A stretch of DNA of 64,000 nt from Laburnicola sp. R22_1 (Eukaryota > Ascomycota > Dothideomycetes > Pleosporales > Didymosphaeriaceae): positions 1,922,001-1,986,000 of the forward strand of contig JACONQ010000016.1 of NCBI GenBank assembly GCA_014281115.1, read 5' to 3'. The stretch's first letter is position 1; each line of letters opens with the position of its first letter. The notes below the pieces were generated by a model. The model saw only the letters and a program-made list of their open reading frames with translations, did no database searches and was not told the origin of the DNA. Both the position numbers and the translations under genes were made by a program. This document shows positions 1 to 13,228 of this stretch, one piece after another.

Positions 1-2900
1 CGCACCTATATTAAGTAAGGCACTTATCTAATACTTGTTAATTTGGCATATTACTTAGGGACAGTCTCTTTTTATATGTTTAACTCCTAATTCTCTCTTA
101 AGATCCTTCCTATTAGTAGTAGTTATAGTTAGTGTTGCTTTGCCAAACTGTGCCTTTGTAATTAATACGCCTATACTAGCTGCTTAGTTTACCTATAGCA
201 GTGCTTAAGATAAATTTGGTTTGTAAAGTCCGCAGTAAGTAACTACTCTATTCTTAAGCTTAACTAATATCTATTTAGGGACTTAGATTCTAGAGATAGG
301 TGCGCAATTAGCGTGCCCAGCGTCTAAGTCTTTATTAGTTATTTCCTCTATAGTGGCGACTAGTGTCTATAGCTAGTGTAGGTTCCCTTTGCTAAAAGCG
401 TCCTTAAATATTGTCTTTTTAACTCCTAGCATATTGCTAAGTACTTCTTAGATTATTAGGCTAACTCTAGCGTTTATTACTTAGGACAGTATGTCTTTAG
501 GACTGCCTACTAGAATATTAACTAGTTTTATTTTCTTTTTAGCCGCGGAGATCTCCTTTCTTAGGGTTAGACCTAAGATATTATTAGGCCCGCGCATCTC
601 CACATCTTCTATGCCTTCTATTAGGAAATCTTATTCTAGAAAAGACACCCGCTTTATTCTTCTTCTATCCTTCTTATTATTATCCTTCCTCCCACAAACT
701 ATGGGGATGTCTTGTTTAGAAACTTTAATATTCGTAATTATCTCTACCTTTAGCAATTCTCTAAGACTTAGTCGGATTATTAGAGTGTTTAAGCTCGCGG
801 CTTATAGTTTACATAGTAGATTTAGGGATTAAACTATTACTAGTGTGTCTTTATCTAGGATGGCTTGCTCCCTCTAAGTCGCTTTAAATTCCTTTTTAAA
901 GAGAAGGCTAGGTGCTATTATCTTATTAAACGCGAACTGGCTACTATTAGCTTTTATAACTAATTCTACCTAGTAAGTCATTACTATTATCGCGGCTCCC
1001 TAACTCTAAGATATTCATAGGGTCTTCTCTATTAATCTATTCATTCGCCACTTATTCCGTACTAGGCGGATTAGTATTTAGTTCTGCTTACTCCTAGCGC
1101 CAATGCGTTAGATTTCGCCCTAATTGTTTTTTAGTTAGCCCTACTAGACCTTTCGCGATTCTATATTATAGTACACTCATCTATTATTCTTAAGTAAATT
1201 TCTCTTCTCGCATTTCCTATTCGCGATAATATAGTCCTTTCTATATCTAAAGTATCCTTTAAAATAGTTGTCTTCTTACTATATTAGGTCTATTACTACT
1301 ATAGCTATGTGTATATTAACTCGCATTAGCGCTGCTATATAGGCCTAAGACTAGGTTAGTGCGTAGTACTAGGGCCATTATAGTACTATCTGCTTCAGAG
1401 CCTACTTTACCCTTATGGTAATTTTCTGGCGAATAGCCAGGTCTAATAGAATCTCTATTTCTTAAGAGTCCTAGTTCTAAACCAGAATATTCCAAAGTCT
1501 TATAGCCTTAAGCCTTTTAGTTAGCTCGTCTACTTTGTGTTAAGAGACAGTTAAGCCTAGAGTTACTTACGCGCCTAGAGCTCCTTGCAGTCTTACTTAT
1601 TAGAGGTTTGAGTTAAGTCTAGCTGGTTAGAAAACACTCTGCGGCATTAGTAGTACTTGCGGCTTAATAGTCTAAGATAGTATTAGCGCTTAAATTTAAT
1701 ATATTAGATTTAGTACATGTTCTTCTAACTAGATTTAAGCCCTACTTAAAAGCTATCTCTCTATTATGTTAAAGTTAAGCTCCATAGGTCTCTCTATTGA
1801 CTAGTCGTTCTTTATTAGAATATTGCCCGCCAGCTGCTTGCTTAGACCTTAGATAAGAAGCATACCCTTCTGGCTTTTTATAACTATGCCTGCTCTTAGG
1901 CATTTTTTAAACCTAATTGCGAACTAGTCTAGGAAATTATAAATATTAAGGTTTGTTATTACTTAATACTACGCTAGCTACGCCTTTAATACTTCCTCTA
2001 TTTTCTTAGTTTAGGCCTAATTCTAACTCTGCTAATACCTACACATAGCCACCTATAGCTTCTGCCATACCCCTTCTTCTTCTGCCTTAGAGTATTCTAG
2101 TATTAAGTAGTTAAGCATATTCTAGATCTCTTGGCTGCAATATTTCTTAACTCTAATAATCTTGTCTTTCTTAGAGTACTAGTAGTAGTTTGCGCGTTTT
2201 TTATAGTCTTAAAGAAACTAGATTATATTATCTTCTATAAAGTGTAGCTTCTTGCCTAAGAATAGGTCGAGTTCTATAATAAGGCTCTACACTAGGTTCT
2301 ACTAGGTGGCTTTATTAGTAAGGGATTATAGAGCTATTACTATTTGCGCTATAAGGGCATTAGCGTCTTTAGCTAGCTAAGGCGGCATTAGTACTTTCCC
2401 TTTAGATTCTTGCAAGGAGCTTTCTATAAGAGGCGGAGACTCTCTAGCAGGTATATAGATACCCTTATTAGTTAAGCTTATTATCTCTATAAAACTAACA
2501 GCCTAATAGAATTTTAGGCTTAGGTTCTTGCGCTTTCTAAGTGCTAGGATATTAAGGAACTTACGCATCTTACTATAATCTAGGCCCTCTAACTAGGATC
2601 GCTAATAGTTATTTAGTCTTCTAGTGGCGGATATTATTATTGCTAGTTATCTGGTTAGTTTCTTAGGTAGTTGGAGTTAGTACTCTAGTTCTTCTTTTTT
2701 GCTTTTATTTCTGCCTCTATGCACCTATACTTATTATTATCTCTTAGCTTTCTCTAACTTCGTCTTAGTTTTAAGTTCTAAGAGTAATGCGATATCTAGC
2801 TTTGGTTCTTTCCTTAGTCTAGGTCTAAGTGTCCTAGTCTATTTTTAGTTCTTGTCTATTTATAATTACTTAGTTGTCTAGTCCTAGTGGGGTAATTTTG
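1..2900 (-). pseudogene. RIP-degraded gag-protease region of a Gypsy-type LTR retrotransposon, running off the left edge
   Basis: Read on the minus strand from about 2900 down to 1, one reading frame stays in phase and is broken only by TAG and TAA, as expected when RIP changes CAG, CAA and TGG. The translation is lysine- and glutamate-rich and has the look of a fungal Gag. In the last codons before the window edge (about 1-45) it reaches ISALLNIGA, which resembles the retropepsin motif (A/I)LLDTGA with the catalytic Asp changed to Asn. Reverse transcriptase and integrase would lie outside the window. No LTR pair can be seen, so family assignment rests on the Gag-to-retropepsin order. The plus-strand open frame at 491-832 lies inside this antisense coding region and is not a gene. 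The Gag start codon is not certain. Confidence 0.6.
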
Positions 2901-2989
2901 GCTCTAAGCGTCTTTTGGCGCCTAGTTCTAACTGCTTCTTAATCTAGGCTTCTATTTTTGTTCTATTTTTATGCTTCTTATACCTAGAC

Positions 2990-3660
2990 CTATACTTTAT
3001 ACATAATATTATATATATGCTAGGGTTATATTTTTTTATTATTTGTTCTTAGAGGCTTAATATTTTAACTCTAAGAGTCGCTTAGTGCCTAGTTCTAGTT
3101 GTTTCCTAGTCTAAGTCTTAGTCTAGTCTAGTGCTAGTCTAGTCTAGTACTAGTCTAGTCTAGTGCTAGTCTAGTCTAGTGCTGGTCTAGTCTAGTGCTG
3201 GTCTAGTCTAGTGCTAGTCTAGTCTAGTCTAGTCCTAGAGCCTACGCTCTATATATAATTTGTGTATATGCTAGAGTTATTAGTGTTTGTTATTTGTTTC
3301 TAGAGGCTTAATATTCTAACTCTAAGAGTTGTTTAGTGCCTGGTTTTAGTTGTTTTCTAGTCTAGGTCTTAGTCTAGTCTAGTGCTAGTCTAGTCTAGTC
3401 TAGTCCTAGAGCCCACGCTCTATGCCTAATTTGTGCTTATACTAGGGTTATTAGTGTTTATTATTTGTTTCTAGAGGCTTAATATTCTAACTCTAAGAGT
3501 TGTTTAGTGCCTAGTTCTAGTTATTTTCTAGCCTAGGTCTTAGTCTAGTCTAGTGCTAGTCTAGTCTAGTCTAGTCCTAGAGCCTACGCTCTATGCCTAA
3601 TTGGTGTATATGCTAGAGTTATTAGTGTTTATTATTCGTTATTTATTCCTAGTAGTGCGA
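2990..3660. repeat. Tandem repeat with a 171-bp unit, about 3.5 copies
   Basis: The block holding CTACGCTCT and GAGGCTTAATATTCTAACTC recurs with a spacing of exactly 171 bp (anchors at 3241, 3412 and 3583; 3301 and 3472). An earlier copy near 3050 is displaced by an expanded inner minisatellite. The array lies just upstream of the gag start of the minus-strand Gypsy element, so it is probably part of that element's 5' leader. RIP-like change has turned most CTGG/CCAG sites into CTAG. Confidence 0.85.
3115..3236. repeat. CTAGT-rich minisatellite inside the 171-bp array
   Basis: The stretch is made of alternating GTCTAGTCTAGT and GCTAGT/GCTGGT blocks with a unit of about 16 bp, seven or so units long. 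The following 171-bp copies carry only one or two such units, so this first copy expanded on its own. Two GCTGGT units are left beside GCTAGT units, which shows that the CTAG form arose from CTGG by C:G to T:A change. Confidence 0.8.
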
Positions 3661-4264
3661 TTTAATAAGGGCTAGTGTAGCAGCTAATTAAAGCTTAAGT
3701 TATATTTCTGTTTTAAGATTAGCGCTGTACTTAGTTGCGCCTAATTTTGCCCCTAAGTCTCTTTTAGGATTTCTTTCTATCCCTAGTTGGCGCTGTTCCG
3801 CACACCACTGCGCACTACTATTATTCTATCTTATCTTTTTCTTAGGCAACACTACTCGTCTATATTAGAGTACTAATGCGATGGCCTTCCTAAGGTTAAG
3901 ATTTTGGAGGTTTAAGTTGCGGGTCGGTTGCTAATTTTATAGGAGAACTTAGTCCTAATTAAGACTTAGTAGAAAGATAGATTAAGTTGTGTGTACTAGA
4001 AGAAAGAAACCGCCTATTACATCCTTAAGAGCCAATTAGGCACCGGCTTACCACGTGACCTATATGGTAGAGTTTATTCTACTATACTATATAATCTATA
4101 GTATAAACTATATAATAGGTAATAAGAATTACTATAAAATAAAAGCTTATTAAAGTATAATTACTTTTAGCTTTATATTTTAACAATAATTTTTTATATT
4201 GTATAACTACTCTATAGTGTAGCTAAATTAGGTCTTTACTAGTTTAAGATCTACTATAACTACT
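3661..4264. other. Intervening sequence, possible LTR of the left Gypsy element
   Basis: No coding frame can be supported here. The less damaged part (about 3780-4070) lies where the 5' LTR of the minus-strand Gypsy element would be expected, but no second copy exists in the window to prove an LTR. From 4070 on the sequence is AT-rich. Confidence 0.35.
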
Positions 4265-5240
4265 ATAAAGAGAAACTTAGTATAAAAACTTTATTATATA
4301 ACCTATATCTACTTATTACTAATAAAGGAGAATACACCTTTAGAATTACTAGCCTTTAGATAGATAATAATTTTAGCATTATTAATAAGAATCTTCCATA
4401 AAAAGAAGAAGAAGAGCTAAAGAAAGTAGCCTTTTATATAAATGATAAGACTATCCTTACTAAGAACTAATCTATTAAGTTTAATAGAAGAAGAATTTAG
4501 CTTATATATTATACTATAGTTCTTATATAAAAAGGTTAAGTAAAGGACTTTTGCATAATTAATCCTAAAGATAAGAATACTACTTAGAGGTATATAGAGT
4601 AGTGTGTAAGAGGCGCCTATATTATTTTTATATACTAACTAGAAGCTATATTTAATTTGTCTATTACTACTTAGACTATATTACTCTTATATAAAAATAT
4701 TAAGGTATTAAATATATAAATCTAATAGTAAATTAATAATAGTAAGTATACTTTTATCTTTATACTATTAGATCTCTATTGCGCAAAGCTATTTATTTTT
4801 ACTAATGGCTTATTTGCTAATAATAAGGACCTAAGCTTATAGCTAGAATTCTTAATTACTCTAGGTAATAAGTATTATATAGGTAATAGTAATAACTTTA
4901 ATATTCTAGCAAATATTATATACTAGAATTTAACTAAATATAAGAGAGTAGTAAGAGGTATTCTTACTAGTAAGCTACATAGTATAGTAGAAGGCGTTAA
5001 TAATACTATTACTATTAGTATAACCCTTTAGAAGATTATACGCACACTTAGCTTGCTGCTAATTTCTATAGTTATTTATATAGATTTAAAGTCTCTTTAT
5101 AACTATTCTATATAACTAGAAACTATAAATAAGAAGCGTCTTATAATTAATATTATATTACTTCGCAAATTATATAAATACTATAAGATCTCTAAGATTA
5201 CATAGATTAATAGGAAGGATAATTCTACTAATACCTATAT
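4265..5240 (+). pseudogene. C-terminal part of a dead Copia-type pol (end of RT and RNase H)
   Basis: A single plus-strand frame runs for about 325 codons, interrupted only by TAG and TAA. Two stretches fit the end of fungal Ty1/Copia polyproteins. Around 4786-4850 it reads FTNGLFANNKDLSLQLEFLI, matching the (D)xSFANNxDxSSQxGF block of RNase H. Around 5085-5215 it reads DLKSLYNYSIQLETINKKRL, then a segment corresponding to the family's DSKSLYDCLVKLGTTQEKR and WIxGxxNPADAMTK region. The upstream polyprotein and LTRs are not visible, so this is a fragment or is eroded beyond recognition. Damage is much heavier than in Copia-1 next door, which suggests an older insertion. Confidence 0.65.
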
Positions 5241-7947
5241 AGTGGTTTTTTTTGTAACTAAGGGGGTTCTAATAAAAATATTATAATAATAGCAGATATC
5301 CCTCCTACTATTATATACACAGAAAAGCGTTTTAAGGCATTAATAAAAAGGGGTTAGTGCGTTATAAGCAAGCTAAGCAAGCTTAGTAGGCTTAGCGCGT
5401 CTACTCTAACTAAAAAAAATCCATATGCAAAACTATGTATAAGGCTATATCGCTATACTAGTTTAGAGTTAGGGGGGAAGGAAAAATAAAATAATAGCGC
5501 TAGCGCTATAATGCTACCACTATTATCTCCCTCTACTATTATCTCTAAAGATTACTAAAAGTAATAGCTATATTAGTAGGTTTATACTACTCATAAGATA
5601 TATACTAGAAACTTATACACTATAGATATACTAACCTTAATACTTTATCTTTATATTAAAGTTAATCTTAATAAGATATTATCTATTACTATTAATCTAT
5701 TTCCTACTATCTCCTAAGTCCTAATACTAACATTACAGTTAACGCCGCCTAAAACTACGCTCTAATAATTTGTCTACTTACCGCTATTACTAAATCTACA
5801 CTAAAATACTACTTTATCTAGAAAATTATTAATAAGTTAAAGTAGAAAGTATACCTTAGCCTATACAAGGTAGTCCTAGTGTACTAGTTAGACTAGTAAT
5901 AGATTAGTAATTAGAGGCGTAATAATAGAGTTATAAAGTTTCCACTATAGTTTATTATATTATTATAGGTTAGAATAGTAGTAATAAAAGGCAAGGTTAA
6001 AGGGTAAGAGAAGGTGTTTATTAATAAGTTGCTAGGGAAGAAGAGTGTTGCGTAGATACGTTAGATTCTTATAGTTATAGTGTTAAGTAGTAAGCGCAAC
6101 GCGTAAGCAGCGCAATTGCTAATAATAGTAATAATAGAGTAAGAGTTAGTTTTCTATACACGCTTTAAGTAACTTTTAATAGGCGTTAGAGCGCTTATAA
6201 ATATTAGGCAAGTGCGTAGTTAACTAGTTTATTAAACTGTTATTATGTTAGCAAAGGAGACTAGTAGTAGACTATATTTTTAGGCGCTGGACTAGAGCGG
6301 CCTTCCCATCCCAACCTACATAGGCTTAAATTAAAAAAATGTATTAAAAAAGGTAATTAATACTAAATAAATAATATAACCTAATACCTATATAAACAAG
6401 GCCCTAAACTAGGCTTTAGAGTTCTTAATCTTTAGTAATACCTTAATAATTACTATTAAAGTATTAATAGATTGCCTTAATCCTACTTGCGCAAGCTCTT
6501 TCTAGCCTTTATATAGGATTATTTTCTTATTATTTATTTATTCTTTTGCGTAATATATTTATTTAATTCTTTCTATATATATATATATATTACTTAAAAA
6601 TGCGTATTTTCCTATTTATTATTTGCACAAAAAGAGAAGAGACATAATATATATTTATTTAAAAAAGAGTTTTTTTTTAGTATTAATAAATAACATTTAG
6701 TATTATCTATCCTATTACCCTACTCCTATCCTATATATTAATTGCACTTAGTACTATAGCTTTGCTATATATAAGAACTATATAATTCTGCTTAAAAGCC
6801 TACTAGTATACAGCACTTAGTAAAGGGCCTAGGCCTAGTTATATTACTATAGTAGTGGATATATAAAGTGCCCCTAAGGTAACTGCGCAACTAGCCTAAT
6901 AGCGCATAGAAATATTCTTTACACTAAATAACTTTAGTAGCCTATAGATATAGGTCTATACTAGCTAAAAGAGTAATATTAATATTATATAAAAGCATAT
7001 ACGAAATATTAAGTTTCTAAGCCTATTTTAAAGTTAGTATTTATATAATAGTAAACTTATAAGGAATAGGAGAACGTATATTAATAGAAATATTTTAAAA
7101 GAATATATAGTTTATATAGGAACTAGTAGAAAGAGTAATACGCATTCTTCTATTTAGAAAATTATATATAATAAGATTAAAGCTAAGAAAGCTAATTTAG
7201 TTATTAGCTAGTATAAGTACTATTATCTATAGTAAGTTAGCACTATATAAAGATAAGATATTATATAGTAAAAGGTATAGTTTAGCACTATATAAAAATA
7301 GGGAATTAGCTTAATAAGAAAAAAAGAGAAAAGAGCTAGGAAGAAGAGATACGTATAAAGAAATATTTAAAGTAGAAAATAAGAAAATAAAGAATAAAGG
7401 GAGGAAAGCCTACCTTATATATCTTTCTATTCTATTTAGAGTTTTAATTCCTATATCTTATTAGCGGTTATCTTCCTCTTATTTAATATTGTATAATTGT
7501 CTAATATTACTACATAAATAAATAAGATAAATAGGTTTACCTATTATATAAGAAATAAATAAAGTAAAAGAACTTTATATAAATAATATCTTATTACTAT
7601 AATCTTATTATTAACTATATAATTTTACCCTTAATTACTATTAGCTAGACTACTACGCTACTACTAATAAGCCTAATTACGCCTCTAATAAATAGTAGTA
7701 AAAGTATAATAAATAGTTACTTAGTAGAATTTTTCTACTAACTAGAGTAGACTAGCTAGAGTAGAAGGCGTATAGATAGGGGAATAATAAATAGATAGGG
7801 TAAATATTAGTAAGTACATAGTTTGTGTAGAGAAAAGGAGAATTACTAATAGTAACTTTAAAATAAAAAGTTACTAGTGTCTATACACTATATAAGTAAG
7901 GGCACCTAAGGGGGTTAAAGTTTTAATATTATTATATAATAGTATTA
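5241..7947. other. AT-rich RIP-eroded sequence without a supported gene
   Basis: Most of this stretch is simple AT-rich sequence with short (TA)n runs (about 6573-6590). A plus-strand frame from about 5743 to 6310 stays in phase with only TAG/TAA stops and could be the relic of a coding region, but its translation resembles no family I know. Nothing else is recognised. Confidence 0.4.
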
Positions 7948-7952
7948 TATAG

Positions 7953-8132
7953 TGTAAGACTGCCGCATGGCTGTATGGTCGGTCCTTGGTCACATGACCT
8001 CGGCCGGAATAACCTTATGCCTAGCCTCACCCATACACCTTCAGGCCCTCGGTCCTCCATAGTAATGACACACCTCTTTTCTCATAGTCAACCCATATCA
8101 CTATGAATTACTGTGATCTCTACTATCTTACA
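7953..8132 (+). repeat. Copia-1 5' LTR
   Basis: 180 bp from TGTAAGACTGCC to ATCTTACA. 172 bp (from TGCCGCATGG on) are repeated at 14257-14428. The first 8 bp have no clean counterpart in the 3' copy. I place the start at 7953 because it gives the TGTAAG/CTTACA inverted match and the TATAG duplication. Confidence 0.85.
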
Positions 8133-8368
8133 GTTATGAGCCTGGCACAACGCTTATTGCGCACCCTCTGAAACTCCTTACTAGTCAGTCCTGCTGCCAC
8201 ATTATCGCTCGCACGGACCAGAGTAGAGTTTTCACAACAACAACGCGAAAAGTCATTTGCAAAAACTACGATTACAGTCACTATATAAAACACTGTAAGA
8301 CTCCAAATTACAACAAAAAGCCCATACTAGTGGCCAAACACGCGAAAAGTCATCGCAAACGCGTTATA

Positions 8369-11300
8369 ATGGCAACGCTAAAGGACGAAAAAGTCATACT
8401 AAAAGGAATGGACAACTTTGAACTATGGTACACAGTTTTTAAACGTACCGCGCGCACACTACGCGCCCTGAAATACGTCGACCTAGAGACTACAAACCTT
8501 GCGGTGCTAGAAGACGTTAAATCCGACCCTGATGAAAACCTCGACATTACAGTGTGGAAAGAGAAATACAAGCGCAAATAAGAACGCGAGAAATTGCTAA
8601 GCAAGCTTAAAAGCCACATTACGAGTATAGTAAGAAACAATATACTAATTTCTATGCCTACTAACTACACTATTGCAGAACAAATTAGGTTTCTTTATAA
8701 GAACTACTTAAAACCAATAGTTATAAAACAAGAAGAAGCAGACTATTAATACAACAAGGCGAAGAAGTACACGCCTAGTCGCCAGTCAATTAAGGACTAG
8801 ATGAACGACTTCCAAATTCATCTTAACAAGGCCATTGAACTGAAGGTTCCAGCTGTCTAGGGTTTCGCTCTCTAGCTCGATCTTCTTAAGGTCTTTCACG
8901 CTATTAATTTAGGGTTTGCAGCAATAATAAATAAGAAAGTCTACAAGGCCTGTTCAGCATATATTAACGCAGAACTTAATCTACCAGCTTTAACAGTCTA
9001 CACTATACCAGCTATTATTAATCGCGCAGGCGTCGTTGTTACACCAGAATAACTTATTATAGTCCCTACACCACCACCAAGTATACCCGATAAGGTATCT
9101 GTTGCGGCGCTTATTTAACACTACCAAACAACGCCGTACCTACACAGCTCAAACAAGGGCAATATATAAGACACCGCCTATGCCGCGCTTAACAAAGCAC
9201 AGTCTCCTTACTATACAAATACGAGAAATTAGAGCTGTAGCTTAACGCCTTTAAACAATATAGAAGGACTTCAGAACAATAGGAAGCGCACTAATACTAA
9301 GATCGCTAGTGGTTCGCAAAGAAAGCCTTGTCCTTGTGGCAAAGGCAACGCCCACCCAGGTAACCCACAATGAGGAGCTTGTCCATACATCTACACCTGG
9401 CTACAAGGAATTAGGTTCAAAATCGACCCAGCTTGCGTTAAAGCCATTTAAAGATACAGTGAGGTTACTAGATAGGCCAAGCTGCTTAACAAAATACAAA
9501 CAAGAGAAAAGGCAAAGCAAAATTGCGTTACACCTACAGGTTATATTAACACTAGCGACTAAGCCTCTAATAGAGAATATAAACAGGCACACGTAACAAA
9601 ATACCTTGTAATAAGCAACGAGCGACGTCTAACCTTAGTACTCTATCACTCTTAGATCCTTAATTGTGGTTCGGACATACACGTCTGTAATGAGCCTAAC
9701 AAGTTTATATGAATTTGTCCTATAATACTAGGCGAAAGGATTAGTTATAGAGAAGACTTAGTGGAAATTGCCGCATGGGGTAAATGCGACATTAAAATCC
9801 AGACACTAGGTGGACCTATAAGGACTATATTAAGGAACGTTGCCTTATGTCTGGGCTTTATCACCTCACTAGTGTCGCTCTCAAGGCTTAGAGGAAAAGA
9901 TATTCACTTTAACTCAGGGCGTGAATGCCTATACACAAAGGATGGCACTAAAAATCCTATCTAGGCAACAGTTAAACCTATAGGCGGTCACTATGTTCTA
10001 GTGGACTAATAGTCTCCCCTGGCACCACTAGAGGACCACACCAACAGACCTTTCCTGGCGCTTGCCAACAAAAGGAGCTATAAGAAACCCTCTATTGCAC
10101 CACTACCTAACCGCACGTTATCCAGTCTTCACGCACACGTCTTGATGGGCTATGCTGGAGCTGAATTAATGGAGAAACTAAGTCACAACGTTGCTAGCAT
10201 AGCTCCGCTCACATCTCCTCCCCCTAGTACACAAGACTGCGAACAATGCAGAGTTAATAAGGCTTTACAGATTATCTTACAGAGATCTAATAGAGAGCAC
10301 TAACCTACGCGTGCATTTAAAGCTATTGCTATTAATATCATCGCACTTAACGCCAAATCTCTTGTGGGCAACCAGTACATCTTTTATAGTTACTGTCTTG
10401 TCTCCAAGACCTATATGGTGTATGGCATACCCAATCGATCTATAGATGTCCTGAATAGAGTCTTTAAACTTATGGACAGACACATTAAACGCCGCTACAA
10501 CACCAGCCTAGTGTTCGTACTAATGAACAGAGAGAGAGCTTATAGGTTTTGAAATAACCTTAGTGTACTCGAGCACTGCAAATAACAAGGCATTACTATA
10601 CAGCTTTAGTCCCCTGACACTACAGAACAATTAGGCTATGCAGAATAGTTAGGAAAGATGCTAATCACTGTGTCTTAATCACTTAGGACTACGTCTAACC
10701 TTCTACTTTACCTATGCGAAGAGATGTACGTCTATGCGGCATATCTACTTAATTAGACTCCTGTTAAATTATTAAACTGGACTACACCGTTTAAGGCTGC
10801 ACACGGCAAACCGCCCTTTATTGCTTATCTACGCATCTACAAATGTAGAGCATACTACCTTCGCAAGAAGATTCCCCAAACAGACAAGCTTTCCCTAAGG
10901 GCGCTTATTAGTTACTTAGTAGGCGTAGACTCACGCAATATCTACCATATATAGGTACTAAAAGCTGTATCCTACGGACACAGAGGCAAGATCATTCGAA
11001 TAAGAGATGTTACCTTTAATAAAAAACTATTCTTTAGGTTCACTAATAAAGAGAGCCTACTTGGCATTTAGTTAGATTAAGCTATCAACAATATTAAGAT
11101 TAAAGAATTAGAAAGTAAGTAGGAAGATTCTAATAAGAAAGTACATAAAGACACTAAGCTGTCTATTCTTTCTACTAAAACCCTACTTATAGGCGAGAAA
11201 TCAGGCCAAGCTTATAATGTACACCGTGGCAGAGATGCATACCCTTTACTAGTTTCTATAGTTAATCAGACCTCCGCGCCGCCAACATTAGTAACAGCTA

Positions 11301-13228
11301 CACCGCTAACGCCCTCTTAGTCCTCTGCGTCCCCTACACCTATATTAATGGGACCTCCTGCGCAAAGAAAGCGATATAGGACTAATACCTATCTTTAAAC
11401 TACTAACATGTTGCCTAAACGCACACAAAATTCTGCTACTAACGCTATCTAGACTTATTAGAACACGTTCGCGTCGGCCTTACTACTAGACAAAGTGCCC
11501 TAATTAATCGCACTATCACAGCAAGTCTACAGAGACCAGCTTCCGCCCCTGCCTTAATTTTAAAATAATATCCTAAAACTCCCTATGTAGTTTAGAGAAG
11601 GCTTTATAGCAGCTGCAAAGAAGGAGCTAAATACTATCGCTAGAAAGGAGACATACACTAAGATTCCGCTCTTAGAGCTCCCTCTAAGCACTAAAGTCTT
11701 GCCACTTATGTGGGTCTTTACATACAAATTTAATTAAGGCTATCTAGCCAAGTTTAAAGCAAGGATTATTGTGAGAGGAGACTTGCAGACTATTGTGGGT
11801 AACACCCATGCTGCTACTCTTACTATACGAATATTCCGCGCTCTTATGGCAATTGTCGCCTACTTTAATATAGACATACATTAATACAACGCTATTAATG
11901 CTTTTACTAACGCCAAACTCCCCGAACCTGTTTACACCTTTCAACCAGAAGGTTTCTGTAACGGCGGGCACTACTGGCAACTTTATCGCGCCCTTTATAG
12001 CCTCAAGACGTCACCACTACTCTGGTACGAAGACTTTACAACTACACTTAAGAGCTTTGGTCTATCACTAGTACTTAACGCACCCTATCTATGGAGAGAC
12101 AACCGCATTATCGTCTTCTTTTACGTGGACGACATTATTACTATGGCCCTTCCAGGTCATTTATCCTTCCTTAACGCCTTTGAACGCAAGCTTGTTAAAT
12201 AGTATGAAATTACTAACTTGCAAGGCCAAGAGAACTCTACTTTCTGTGGTATTACTACACACAGAGACCGCGACAATAGTCATCTTTAGTTATTATAACG
12301 TGACTACATCTAGAAAATCTACGCCAAATACCTAGCACCTCAAAAGTCGTCCTGGACTAAGGCACCTGCTTTACCTCTACCTTTCGAGGAGCTTGTACCA
12401 TCAACAGAGTCTAAGAATGAGGACGCATCTTATTGTTACTCCCAGATAGTTAGATCTATTAGCTACGCCGCTGGTGCTACACGTCTAGATATCGCCAAAG
12501 CTCATTTAAAATTGGCTAAATTCCTTACTAACCCTGGCCCTAAACACTTATTAGCTACATATTAGTGCCTCGCATACCTGCATTACTCCCAGGACCTGGC
12601 ACTGCACTACTCTGTAGACTACACTACTCCGCATCTCTATTAAAAAGATACTAAAGAGACTGACTTCTATGGCGCAACTAACGCGTCTTCCGCCAATTAT
12701 AAGGCAACCCGCAAGTCCTTATAAGGCTACATCTTCTTCCTATTTGGCAGTCTAATTGACTGGAAAGCAACGCTCCAACGCTGCGTTGTTAAGTCAACTA
12801 CTAAAGCCGAACTCATCTCACTCTCTATAGGGTACACTAAGTACTACTAGTAGTCTAGGATCTTTAATAATCTCCACCTAGACTTTAAAGAACAACCCTC
12901 TATGTACTGTAACAACAAACAGACAATTTGTCTACTAGTTACAGAGTCCCCTTAGCTAAAGACAACCCTTCGACACGTGGATATACACCACTATTAGTTA
13001 CGGGAATAGGCACTACAAGGAACTGTTACTCCCGCTTATATTAAAACTAACTTTTAGCCCGCTAACGGCCTTACAAAACTTCTACCTAAACAGAAGCATT
13101 AGGAATGGTTAAAGCTCTTACAACTTAAGCCTATTCCAAAGCAGATTATAGGTGAACAAGTAGAGTCTTTAAGCTCTTACACCTCTGCGACCTTATAGCA
13201 AAATATTGGCGGTTTAGGTGACCTATAA
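8369..13228 (+). pseudogene. Copia-1 gag-pol polyprotein, broken by RIP-type stops
   Basis: One frame (1620 codons) runs from the ATG at 8369 to a TAA at 13226 with no net indel. Gag comes first, with a CPCGKGNAHPGNP cysteine-histidine motif near 9330. The protease follows near 9650 (LNCGSDIHVCN, catalytic Asp changed to Asn), then the zinc-binding and core integrase (about 10130-10900) and the linker with a GVDSRNIYHI block near 10920. The RT has YVDD at 12122-12133. RNase H ends near 13130 with the conserved HVDIHHY block at 12975-12995. All internal stops are TAG or TAA at positions where Gln or Trp is expected, so RIP rather than random decay killed the gene. The short open frames inside it at 9761-9964 and 10364-10552 are surviving pieces of this same frame. 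Confidence 0.9.

Noticed and set aside
491..832. 113-codon plus-strand open frame
   Set aside because: It lies antisense to an in-phase RIP-broken Gag frame and has no recognisable product; RIP on the coding strand removes stops from the opposite strand.
2990..3660. Possible CRISPR-like array
   Set aside because: The repeats are contiguous 171-bp tandem units without unique spacers, in a eukaryotic genome.
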